Below the pieces are notes generated by a model that did no database searches, was not told the DNA's origin, and saw nothing but the letters and a program-made list of their open reading frames with translations. Below are positions 1 through 6,329 of a stretch of 6,329 nt of DNA, one piece after another. The DNA lies in the NCBI GenBank assembly GCA_026394855.1, contig JAPLZT010000077.1:1-6329 (forward strand), in the 5' to 3' direction. The number at the start of each line of letters is the position of its first letter. Position 1 is the first letter of the stretch. The DNA is from Candidatus Woesebacteria bacterium. Its GTDB lineage: Bacteria; Patescibacteriota; Microgenomatia; UBA8517. The position numbers and the translations under genes were made by a program.

Positions 1-663
<663 letters not shown>

Positions 664-672
664 AAGTTTTAT

Positions 673-1821
673 TCAATTTTTACTTTCTAACAATTCTAAA
701 TGTTTAAAAATATTGAAGTAGATTGTTTTAAGGTCATATCTTTGCGCGTATCGCAACGCATTTTTATGCATTGCCGCGTATTTCGTTTTTGACTTAAACA
801 ATAACATTATGACTTTTTCCAATTCTTTCGCATCTATTTTATTTATTACCCTACCTAAATGATATTTAGTTATATCATTAGCTAGGCCTGGTACGTCCGT
901 CATAATTACCGGCAGTCCGCAAGCAAGATAATCGCGCACTTTCATTGGATCGCAATAATATGTCCACTCCTCATTTCTTGTATATAAAGCAATACCAACC
1001 TGACTTTTTTTCATTTCCTTATATATTTCTTTATGACTCATTCGACCTTTTATAACAACCTGCTTATCTAAACCGAGGGTTTTTAATTGATCCTGCAATT
1101 GCTCTAACCCTCTACCTGCCCCGATTATTTTTAATGTAAACTCCAAGTTTTTATCTTTTAATTCTTTCAACGATATAAGCAAAGTGTTTATGTCTATACC
1201 TTGACTTAAATTGGCGACGATAATTAAGTCGCTGTCCTGTTTAAATCGCTTTTTAGGTATGTCTTTTATGAACGGTGCATTGGGCACCAAAAGATTTTTC
1301 TTAGATGAAACCCCCATTTTTTGTCGTACTTGTCGTATTCTTTCAGAAACTGACCAAAGACAATCTGCCGATTTTACGCTTAAAAAATCAAAAAAATGGT
1401 AAATGTTGTTAATGATAGTACTACTAAATCTTTTATTAGAGTAATCGACGGAGAAATAGATAAATTTTTTTATTAATCCTATTTTTTTAAATAATACTCC
1501 CCAAAAACCGTTTAAAGGATCTATACCTATGTAGATTTTTTTATCGGATTTAATCTTGACAACTTGTACCAATGTTAATATTCCCTCTGCCAAAAAACGT
1601 AGAGGTGTATTATTCCAAAAGCGATTTGTTTTATAAATTGTGTTAGTACCATTTTTAAAATAATCCACTTCGGTGACAAAACCAGAAACTATCGGGTGTT
1701 TTAAAAAAACATAATCTATATTTCTACTTTCCAAATAAGTTGTTAACGAATGTGCCGGACCCGCAATATCGCCAGTTTGGCTATATACGACATGACTTGA
1801 AACAAAGAATAATTTATCCAT
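673..1821 (-). CDS. Family 4 (GT-B) glycosyltransferase
   Basis: This 382-residue protein has the length and shape of a GT-B enzyme, which transfers a sugar from a nucleotide donor to a growing glycan on the cytoplasmic face of the membrane. The N-terminal half (1-185) opens with a beta strand (KLFFVSSH) and a GPAHSLTTYL segment where the acceptor-side glycine loop sits. The C-terminal donor-binding half runs from about 198: LIIVANLSQG (199-208), LKIIGAGRG (230-238), VVIKGRMSHKEI (255-266) and DPMKVRDYLACGLPVI (291-306). The usual EX7E pair is degenerate: Asp297 replaces the second Glu and Tyr289 sits at the first. There is no signal peptide or clear membrane span. It is the last gene of the operon, and its ATG lies inside the end of the reductase gene (8-nt overlap, 1814-1821), which suggests translational coupling. 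The donor and acceptor sugars cannot be read from the sequence. Confidence 0.88.
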   Translation of the reverse strand: MDKLFFVSSHVVYSQTGDIAGPAHSLTTYLESRNIDYVFLKHPIVSGFVTEVDYFKNGTNTIYKTNRFWNNTPLRFLAEGILTLVQVVKIKSDKKIYIGIDPLNGFWGVLFKKIGLIKKFIYFSVDYSNKRFSSTIINNIYHFFDFLSVKSADCLWSVSERIRQVRQKMGVSSKKNLLVPNAPFIKDIPKKRFKQDSDLIIVANLSQGIDINTLLISLKELKDKNLEFTLKIIGAGRGLEQLQDQLKTLGLDKQVVIKGRMSHKEIYKEMKKSQVGIALYTRNEEWTYYCDPMKVRDYLACGLPVIMTDVPGLANDITKYHLGRVINKIDAKELEKVIMLLFKSKTKYAAMHKNALRYAQRYDLKTIYFNIFKHLELLESKN

Positions 1822-2707
1822 ATCGATATTTACTTTTCATAGTTAGTAAACCTTCTTCGACGTTTTTCGGCATGTACCCCGTCTCCTTGATAATTTTTCT
1901 GATATCAAAAGAGGAATCTTTAGGTCTTGGTGCAAGCTGGGGAAAATATGAACTTGTTACTGGCTCTATCAATTCTTTCGGCAACTTAAAAAGTTTGGCT
2001 ATTTTTTTTGCCAATTCAAAACGGTTTATAGTTTCAGAGCCTGCAACATTATAAATACCCTGTTTGCTTTTAATTAACAACCTCCATACAACTTCTATGG
2101 CATCTTCTACATATAAATAATTATTGAAAATATCGTTTACAACTTTGATTTTTTTACCATTCTTCAACATGTTAATTATCCAGGTAACGGGGTTGTTTCT
2201 TTCTGCCGGATTATTCCAACCATACATCGTCATCAGTCTGATAATTAATGTATTTCCACCTTGATCAAGAAGAAATTTTTCCGTTTCAAGCTTCGTTTTT
2301 CCATAATAATCCAATGGGTTAGTGGCAGAATCTTCATTATACGGTGGATTTTCGCCGTCAAAGATTGCGTTGGTGGAAAAAAAAACAAACTTTGCGTTTA
2401 TTTTTTTTCCTGCTAAAAACAAATTCTTTGTTGCTACACAATTAATTTGTCGTGCTTCTTTTTTATGAGTTTCGCAATAATCAACGTTGCCAATGGATGC
2501 TGTATGAATAATTACTTCCGGGCGGTTTCTTTTAATGAGATCATATATTCCCTTTTTGTTAGCCAAATCCAATTTATGATAAATAACGTTCTTTGTCTTT
2601 ATTCTTGGTTTTATATGATGATAAGTGGCGAGTATTTTGCAGCCAGACAAATTTTCAATAATATGTTCACCTAAAAGTCCTGTCGATCCAGTTAATAGTA
2701 CTTTCAT
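1814..2707 (-). CDS. RmlD-like NAD(P)-dependent sugar reductase (extended SDR)
   Basis: The 297-residue length matches dTDP-4-dehydrorhamnose reductase, which reduces a 4-keto sugar nucleotide to dTDP-L-rhamnose in the cytoplasm. Residues 6-13, TGSTGLLG, are the Rossmann dinucleotide-binding glycines. FFSTNAIFDGE (109-119) carries the Ser/Thr of the SDR triad, and YGKTK (135-139) supplies the catalytic Tyr135 and Lys139. RPKDSSFD (261-268) resembles the RPxxS motif near the C-terminus of RmlD proteins. The neighbouring GTs fit a role in making a deoxysugar donor. No RmlA, RmlB or RmlC is in the window, so another 4-keto-sugar reductase or a MAT2B-like SDR is possible, and I give no gene symbol. 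The start ATG overlaps the GT2 stop as ATGA (2704-2707), a classic coupled junction. No Shine-Dalgarno sequence stands out. A run of nine T on the coding strand (2377-2385) lies just before the catalytic Ser/Thr codons; the frame is intact. Confidence 0.86.
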   Translation of the reverse strand: MKVLLTGSTGLLGEHIIENLSGCKILATYHHIKPRIKTKNVIYHKLDLANKKGIYDLIKRNRPEVIIHTASIGNVDYCETHKKEARQINCVATKNLFLAGKKINAKFVFFSTNAIFDGENPPYNEDSATNPLDYYGKTKLETEKFLLDQGGNTLIIRLMTMYGWNNPAERNNPVTWIINMLKNGKKIKVVNDIFNNYLYVEDAIEVVWRLLIKSKQGIYNVAGSETINRFELAKKIAKLFKLPKELIEPVTSSYFPQLAPRPKDSSFDIRKIIKETGYMPKNVEEGLLTMKSKYRYG

Positions 2708-3528
2708 AGCTTACTTGAAACTATACCAGAATTTAAGATCCCGGCCAAAGCCCCTATGCCTTCCGTAAATTTTATAACAAACATTCCCAGAGCCAATACA
2801 GGATGGAAAATTAACTCCTTCCATTTTTTAAAAAATACCGGTCTAAAAAACAGGTTGCCTTTTGTAAATATTTGCTCAGGATGTCTCCCTAAAAACAACT
2901 TTGAGTGAGACGCATAATAATATTTTTTCTTTGCGGATTTAATTGGAGAAAATTTTCTTTCATTGTGGAGAATTACACTCTTAATTCTGTCAATTTTTAC
3001 CCCAGACTTCTTCATTCTTAAAGGTAAATCCCAATCTTCAAGACCTGTAATTTTATCATCATAGCCCCCAAACTTTTCAAAAACCGATTTCTTAAAAAAC
3101 CTAGGTGCTTCAATTGTTTCGTCGCCAATATAAAACCCCCTTTCAAATACTTTACACTTAGCCCAAAAACCCATTCCGTAAGATTTTTCAGGAACTATCA
3201 AAGCCCCTACTTCGGAATCATTTTGAAATTTATCCATTCCTTCTTTCAAGACATCCTTAGTCAAAGTCATATCGGCATCAAGAATAAGAACACAATCTCC
3301 TTTGGAAACTTCAACCCCATAATTTCTCTGGATAGATCTTTCCGGACCTTTATTAAACACTCTGACGAAAAATCCCTTTGCTATTTGTCTTGTTCTATCA
3401 GTTGAGTAATTATCAACTAACACGATTTCAAAATTTTTATAGCTTTGTGTCACGATGCTTGATAAAATATCTTTAATTACACTCTCCTCGTTTTTGGTCG
3501 TAATAACGCACGAAGCAAGCTTTCTCAT
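2704..3528 (-). CDS. Family 2 (GT-A) glycosyltransferase
   Basis: This 274-residue GT-A protein is the first gene of the minus-strand operon. Family 2 enzymes are inverting transferases that use nucleotide sugars and a metal ion at the inner membrane face. The nucleotide-binding fold is clear: ASCVITTKNEE (5-15), QSYKNFEIVLVDNYSTDRT (28-46) with Asp39, ERSIQRNYGV (63-72) and LILDADM (81-87) with the metal-binding DxD at Asp84-Asp86. APRFFKKSVFEKFGGYD (141-157) and GLEDWDL (162-168, with the acidic Glu164-Asp165 pair) are the acceptor-side and catalytic-base regions. The C-terminus (about 239-269) is hydrophobic, with a Pro and a Glu, and probably anchors the enzyme to the membrane. The ATG at 3528 begins ATGAGAAAG, as does the GT-C gene at 6212, and neither has a recognisable Shine-Dalgarno sequence. 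The substrate is unknown. Confidence 0.9.
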   Translation of the reverse strand: MRKLASCVITTKNEESVIKDILSSIVTQSYKNFEIVLVDNYSTDRTRQIAKGFFVRVFNKGPERSIQRNYGVEVSKGDCVLILDADMTLTKDVLKEGMDKFQNDSEVGALIVPEKSYGMGFWAKCKVFERGFYIGDETIEAPRFFKKSVFEKFGGYDDKITGLEDWDLPLRMKKSGVKIDRIKSVILHNERKFSPIKSAKKKYYYASHSKLFLGRHPEQIFTKGNLFFRPVFFKKWKELIFHPVLALGMFVIKFTEGIGALAGILNSGIVSSKL

Positions 3529-3539
3529 ATCTACTTGTC

Positions 3540-3553
3540 AAATGATAACATAT
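3540..3553. repeat. Copy 1 of the AAATGATAAYATAT element shared by both divergent spacers
   Basis: The plus strand reads AAATGATAACATAT. The second divergent spacer has AAATGATAATATAT at 6218-6231, identical at 13 of 14 positions. On the minus strand the element is ATRTTATCATTT and lies 11 bases before the ATG of the GT2 gene. It contains -10-like hexamers in both directions (GATAAC on plus, TATCAT on minus). It could be a bidirectional promoter core, or chance resemblance in AT-rich DNA. Confidence 0.35.
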
Positions 3554-3554
3554 T

Positions 3555-3560
3555 AGTATA
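3555..3560 (-). promoter_or_regulatory. Possible -10 box for the GT2-RmlD-GT4 operon
   Basis: The minus strand reads TATACT here, five of six matches to TATAAT. It would start transcription about 20 bases before the GT2 ATG at 3528. No good -35 hexamer sits at the right distance, and TATCAT at 3542-3547 is an alternative that would leave a leader of only a few bases. A promoter must lie in this 42-bp divergent region, or inside the neighbouring gene, for the operon to be expressed. Which hexamer is used is uncertain. Confidence 0.3.
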
Positions 3561-3570
3561 CAATTGTTTC

Positions 3571-4059
3571 GTGTTAAATAAATTTAAATTAATTGTCTTT
3601 CTTTTAACTGTTTCGTTTTTGCTGGCTTTTCCTCTTACCTCCATAGCTCAATCGCCCGAAGCATCTGGACTTACGATTCAAAACACCCTACCCGGAAACG
3701 CTAAGTACCCCTTTAAGCGGTTAAAAGAAAAAATTATATATCTACTCAGCTTCTCCCAAAAAGCGAAATTTTCCTATGGAAAGCTTTTGTTAGAAAAAAG
3801 GCTTTCTGAACTCGCCAGTCTTGTTGATAGTAAAAATCCCGCAGAGATAACCGTGGCTGGACAACGGTTCGCCTATCAGGCGGGAATATTAGCCGAAAAT
3901 TCAGTAAAGGGACAAAAAACTGTAATTGATCCGATCTTTAGCCAGTATAAAACCATATTGGGTAAGTTAAGAGATAGGTTCCCCGCTAATTCTGCATATT
4001 GGCTGTCTCTTCAGCAGGATATCGACACCTTAAATATCCTAGGGGCAAAACTAAAGTAG
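3571..4059 (+). CDS. Secreted DUF5667-like protein
   Basis: I place the start at GTG 3571, giving 162 residues. From there the N-terminus is an ideal Sec signal peptide: Asn-Lys-Phe-Lys, a hydrophobic core at 7-20, and a SIA/QS-type cleavage site after about Ala26. Starting at TTG 3535 would add 12 residues, including a Cys, and would use the -35 box as a codon. The mature part has LPGNAKYPFKRLKEKI (40-55), then a helical stretch KAKFSYGKLLLEKRLSEL (64-81). This is the pattern of DUF5667 proteins, common in CPR and Actinobacteria: a Pro-Gly-x-x-x-Tyr-Pro-x-Lys opening, then helices rich in Lys, Arg and Glu. More amphipathic helix follows to the end, with no enzyme motif and no second membrane span. 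The function is unknown; an exported or cell-surface helical protein is all that can be inferred. It sits alone between two minus-strand genes, 5 bp from the end of the GT-C gene. Confidence 0.75.
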   Translation: MLNKFKLIVFLLTVSFLLAFPLTSIAQSPEASGLTIQNTLPGNAKYPFKRLKEKIIYLLSFSQKAKFSYGKLLLEKRLSELASLVDSKNPAEITVAGQRFAYQAGILAENSVKGQKTVIDPIFSQYKTILGKLRDRFPANSAYWLSLQQDIDTLNILGAKLK

Positions 4060-4064
4060 GAAGA

Positions 4065-6212
4065 TTACGGTAACACTTTAAGTCCCTGAATCCTGACGAC
4101 TGGGTTCGAAAGCAAGCAACTATTTTCCATCTGAGGGTCAATAATTATATATCTTGCCTTTTTACCTGCAGAAAGATAAACAAAATTGCTGTCAGTCCAG
4201 CCTGTTGCAGTAACTGGAACCTGGGGGGTATATATAGGATCGGGTTCTCTCTTCCATATCTTATTATCTTCGGACAAAACTAAATATCCTATCGGAGCTT
4301 GCGGAGTACATCCCTTAGTTGCATGCTGAATCGAAATCCTCGTAAAATAAATCTCCTTACCCATATCTACATAAATTTCTTTGTTAGTTACATTGCGTCT
4401 TATTAATATTCGCTTGGGAATATAATTTATTTCATTCTTAAATTCAGGTTTAGTATGCTCCAAATCGTTTTTCCAAACCTTAAGAAGTGGTACACCTTCT
4501 ACCGAAACTACATAAACTGGGTTGAGATAAACATCATAATACTGAAAACTGTATACGTATTTAAGCGGCCACTCTAAATCCATTTCCATTTCATACTCAC
4601 CACTCCTATTTGTACCGCTCCAGCTGGAATTGGCAAAATCGATATCAGTCCTAAGCTTGTTTCTGCTCAAATTAGCCTGCGTTGCTATAGGAAAACCTAA
4701 TCTAGCATTGGGTTCAGCATTTTTATTCAACCAATCTGCACCCTGCTGATAGACATTTCCATAAGTATTTCCCCAGTAAGGAATATTTTTTGCCCGTGCG
4801 CCGGGAAGTCCTCCCACTATTTGATTAAAATAAACATTTTCATTGGGATGAATCTTAACCATTTCATAAGTAGCAAAAAGTAAAGAGGTAACAATTAGAG
4901 TACCTAAGATTATTTTCAAACGTTTTACTTTTAAAATAAACGCAGCCCCAATACCTACGGTTATGGCCAAGGGAGGAACAAACTCCATTATATGTCTGAC
5001 TCCTCCATAACTTCCGGCATTGGGCCATGAAATTCTAATTATTGGAACCAATAGCCAAAACAATACCAAAAGGGGGAAATCTTTTTTCTTAAAAAGAATT
5101 AAATATATTGAATATAAAATTCCTGATATGGATAATACTAAAATCGGTATTTGAGTTGTGTAAATAATCCAAATTAAAGGATAAGTATTCCATTTCCATC
5201 TTGTAACTAAATACGAAGTCATTTCTACAGGGGTTCCAATTCCAATTTGCTTATAATATCTTAGTACTTCCATTACGGACCCCAGCGGGTCCTTCCATAA
5301 ATAGGGCCAAAAAGCATAAACTAGCCCTAGTGCAATTGGTATAAAAAAAATAAGGGCAACAAAAACTTTCTTAGTAAGTAAAATCTTTTTGTATTTTATA
5401 TATCCTCTTATTAAAAAATACATTAGCCATGGGGCAACAACAAATGGAGCAAAAACTATGTTCAATTTGGTTCCTAAAGCCAATCCAGCAAAGATGGATG
5501 AAGCAAATATAAATTTCCAGTTTTTTTTAATAATACCAAAGTAAAAAAGGATTATGGTTAATCCAAAAAATGCAGCATCAGGCGGATCTTTAATATTAAA
5601 GTGTGATTCGGAGAAAAAAAGCGGATAAATTGAAAGTGAAAAAGAAGCCACAAGCGCAGAGAATAAACCAAAATTAAAATACGTAATTATGCCCACGCCG
5701 GCAACTATCAAAAAGCTTGATAATATCTCGAAAAGATGGTGCGACTCGATATCTCCCATAATATGCAGGCGCTGATAAAATACGTAATTGGTAAATGCCG
5801 CCATAATATCATTTAATGGGGGATGACCGCCTTCGACGGCCATAATGCTGTTAAAATCGTACACGTCATGTTGATAACTACTTCTCCATAACTTAAATAA
5901 ACCTTTCGGAAACAAGGCATTAACAGCGTCCTCATAAATCGGGCCTTTTTGGGGGGAGCTTAATATATCCGTCGCCCCGCCGGGAGAAACACTACAGTTG
6001 CCCTTTGCCCAATCGGGGCATTGGCTACTTAACCTGGGATACTTGGGCAGGGATAAATAATCTTTCTTTCCTGTCATAAAAAAGTACAGATAGGCTTGAC
6101 CACGCATAAAGTGATAGGGTTCGTCCCAATTAATCCCATAATCCTTCAGCGTCAAAATTCCCATTAGAAGAAACAATAAAGGTACAACCCAAAGCCAAAT
6201 TTTCTTTCTCAT
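4065..6212 (-). CDS. GT39/PMT-like GT-C membrane glycosyltransferase with a C-terminal beta-rich domain
   Basis: This 715-residue integral membrane protein resembles GT-C glycosyltransferases that take a sugar from a polyprenyl-phosphate carrier on the outer face of the membrane. Residues 5-22 form the first span, followed at once by NWDE (28-31), whose Asp30-Glu31 is the acidic pair expected in the first external loop. EGGHPPL (127-133) and NIKDPPDAAFF (206-216) are further family-style motifs. About ten hydrophobic segments lie within 5-450 (for example 160-178, 213-228, 233-268, 283-302, 345-372, 411-428, 433-449). Residues 450-590 are soluble and include YFNQIVGGLPGA (461-472) and PYWGNTYGN (478-486). 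Residues 600-715 look like a beta-sandwich. Cysteines come in pairs (65/73 and 635/699), compatible with disulfides outside the cell. The gene starts ATGAGAAAG without a Shine-Dalgarno sequence and is divergent from a GT2 that could load the lipid carrier. The acceptor, protein or glycan, is not known. Confidence 0.82.
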   Translation of the reverse strand: MRKKIWLWVVPLLFLLMGILTLKDYGINWDEPYHFMRGQAYLYFFMTGKKDYLSLPKYPRLSSQCPDWAKGNCSVSPGGATDILSSPQKGPIYEDAVNALFPKGLFKLWRSSYQHDVYDFNSIMAVEGGHPPLNDIMAAFTNYVFYQRLHIMGDIESHHLFEILSSFLIVAGVGIITYFNFGLFSALVASFSLSIYPLFFSESHFNIKDPPDAAFFGLTIILFYFGIIKKNWKFIFASSIFAGLALGTKLNIVFAPFVVAPWLMYFLIRGYIKYKKILLTKKVFVALIFFIPIALGLVYAFWPYLWKDPLGSVMEVLRYYKQIGIGTPVEMTSYLVTRWKWNTYPLIWIIYTTQIPILVLSISGILYSIYLILFKKKDFPLLVLFWLLVPIIRISWPNAGSYGGVRHIMEFVPPLAITVGIGAAFILKVKRLKIILGTLIVTSLLFATYEMVKIHPNENVYFNQIVGGLPGARAKNIPYWGNTYGNVYQQGADWLNKNAEPNARLGFPIATQANLSRNKLRTDIDFANSSWSGTNRSGEYEMEMDLEWPLKYVYSFQYYDVYLNPVYVVSVEGVPLLKVWKNDLEHTKPEFKNEINYIPKRILIRRNVTNKEIYVDMGKEIYFTRISIQHATKGCTPQAPIGYLVLSEDNKIWKREPDPIYTPQVPVTATGWTDSNFVYLSAGKKARYIIIDPQMENSCLLSNPVVRIQGLKVLP

Positions 6213-6236
6213 CTTTAAAATGATAATATATCCTCG
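6213..6236. promoter_or_regulatory. 24-bp divergent promoter spacer between the GT-C and GT2 genes
   Basis: Both start codons border this spacer, and neither gene has a Shine-Dalgarno sequence in range. On plus, GATAAT (6222-6227), one mismatch from TATAAT, would start transcription around 6234, three bases before the ATG at 6237. On minus, TATATT (6225-6230) or TATTAT (6223-6228) would start around 6216-6218, leaving a leader of only a few bases before the ATG at 6212. Any -35 elements would lie inside the opposite gene; I see no good TTGACA there. Leaderless transcription in both directions is an inference from spacing. Confidence 0.4.
6218..6231. repeat. Copy 2 of the AAATGATAAYATAT element shared by both divergent spacers
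   Basis: AAATGATAATATAT differs from the copy at 3540-3553 only by T for C. On the minus strand it lies 5 bases before the GT-C gene's ATG, compared with 11 bases for the GT2 gene. A shorter TGATAATAT also occurs inside the GT-C gene at 5718-5726, so part of this signal is expected by chance. Confidence 0.35.
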
Positions 6237-6329
6237 ATGGAAAAGCCAGTAGTATCATTTGTTATTCCGGCAAAAAATGAAGAAAAATCATTACCTATAC
6301 TTTACCAAAAAATTAAAAGTGTAATGAGG
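6237..6329 (+). CDS. N-terminal fragment of a family 2 glycosyltransferase (polyprenyl-phosphate sugar synthase style)
   Basis: ATG 6237 opens a frame that stays open to the window edge, giving 31 residues; the 3' end is outside. Residues 5-17, VVSFVIPAKNEEK, are the first beta strand and the Asn-Glu-Glu loop of a GT-A family 2 enzyme. The following SLPILYQKIKSVM matches the helix seen after it in DPM1/DpgS-like synthases, which transfer a sugar from a nucleotide donor to a polyprenyl phosphate. Being divergent from a GT-C enzyme that needs such a lipid-linked donor makes this assignment attractive, but the part that would decide the subfamily (DxD and C-terminal spans) is not visible. The start has no Shine-Dalgarno sequence and lies three bases from the predicted transcription start. 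Confidence 0.72.
   Translation, partial: MEKPVVSFVIPAKNEEKSLPILYQKIKSVMR

Larger units (their letters stand above)
3535..3564 (+). promoter_or_regulatory. Sigma70-type promoter of the DUF5667-like gene
   Basis: TTGTCA at 3535-3540 is one mismatch from the -35 consensus TTGACA. TACAAT at 3559-3564 is one mismatch from TATAAT, and the spacer is 18 bp. The overlapping TATACA (3557-3562) would give 16 bp. Transcription would start about seven bases after the -10 box, at or very near GTG 3571, which predicts a leaderless or nearly leaderless mRNA. An open frame extends up to TTG 3535, but that codon is part of this -35 box, so it is an unlikely translation start. Confidence 0.55.

Noticed and set aside
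1740..2054. Plus-strand frame of about 100 codons opposite the reductase and GT4 genes
   Set aside because: It lies antisense to two clear genes and shows no family motif; it is a shadow frame.
3536..3541. Perfect TTGACA on the minus strand as a -35 box for the GT2 operon
   Set aside because: It lies 8 bases before the ATG, and the sequence 17 bases downstream (TTGCTT) is not a -10 box. It is the reverse side of the plus-strand -35 region.
3535..3570. TTG 3535 as the start of the DUF5667-like protein
   Set aside because: It would add 12 residues before a well-formed signal peptide and overlaps the -35 box.
4052..4080. Inverted repeat TAAAGT ... ACTTTA across the convergent ends of the DUF5667-like and GT-C genes, as a terminator
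   Set aside because: The stem is only six AT-rich pairs with a 17-base loop and no following T tract. It is too weak to call.
6231..6235. GAGGA on the minus strand as a Shine-Dalgarno sequence for the GT-C gene
   Set aside because: It is 18 bases from the ATG, well outside the usual spacing.

Overview
The window is a compact, AT-rich piece of bacterial chromosome (roughly one third G+C by eye) that carries cell-surface glycan genes. It holds a nucleotide-sugar reductase, a three-gene operon (two glycosyltransferases around an SDR reductase), a small secreted DUF5667-type protein, a large GT-C membrane glycosyltransferase, and the first 31 codons of a further family 2 glycosyltransferase. The very short intergenic gaps, the lack of Shine-Dalgarno sequences before most starts, the DUF5667-like protein, the Lys/Ile/Phe-rich proteins and the TGA and TAA stops all suggest a Candidate Phyla Radiation (Patescibacteria) genome using the standard code, perhaps Microgenomates-like. 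The lineage is an inference from style, since there is no rRNA or marker gene here.

Layout: (1) 1-663, plus strand, a 5'-truncated GDP-L-fucose synthase-like SDR. (2) 673-3528, minus strand, an operon transcribed right to left: GT2 glycosyltransferase, RmlD-like reductase, GT4 glycosyltransferase. The genes overlap by 4 and 8 nt. (3) 3529-3570, a divergent promoter region. (4) 3571-4059, plus strand, a secreted DUF5667-like protein, probably starting at GTG 3571 on a leaderless or nearly leaderless mRNA. (5) 4065-6212, minus strand, a 715-residue GT39/PMT-like membrane glycosyltransferase with a C-terminal beta-rich domain that may be discoidin-like. (6) 6213-6236, a 24-bp divergent spacer. 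(7) 6237 to the right edge, plus strand, the N-terminus of a GT2 enzyme of the polyprenyl-phosphate sugar synthase style.

Inferred working model: soluble reductases at 1-663 and 1814-2707 finish activated deoxysugars (GDP-fucose-like and dTDP-rhamnose-like). The GT2 and GT4 enzymes add sugars on the cytoplasmic face. The GT2 at the right edge could load a sugar onto a polyprenyl phosphate that the divergent GT-C enzyme then uses on the outer face. The substrates are not proven by the sequence.

There is no gene-free stretch above 300 bases. I see no tRNA, rRNA, mobile element, CRISPR array or phage gene. The content is mostly ordinary for a surface-polysaccharide locus. The most noteworthy points are the leaderless-looking divergent promoters, a 14-bp element shared by both divergent spacers, and the accessory C-terminal domain of the GT-C enzyme.
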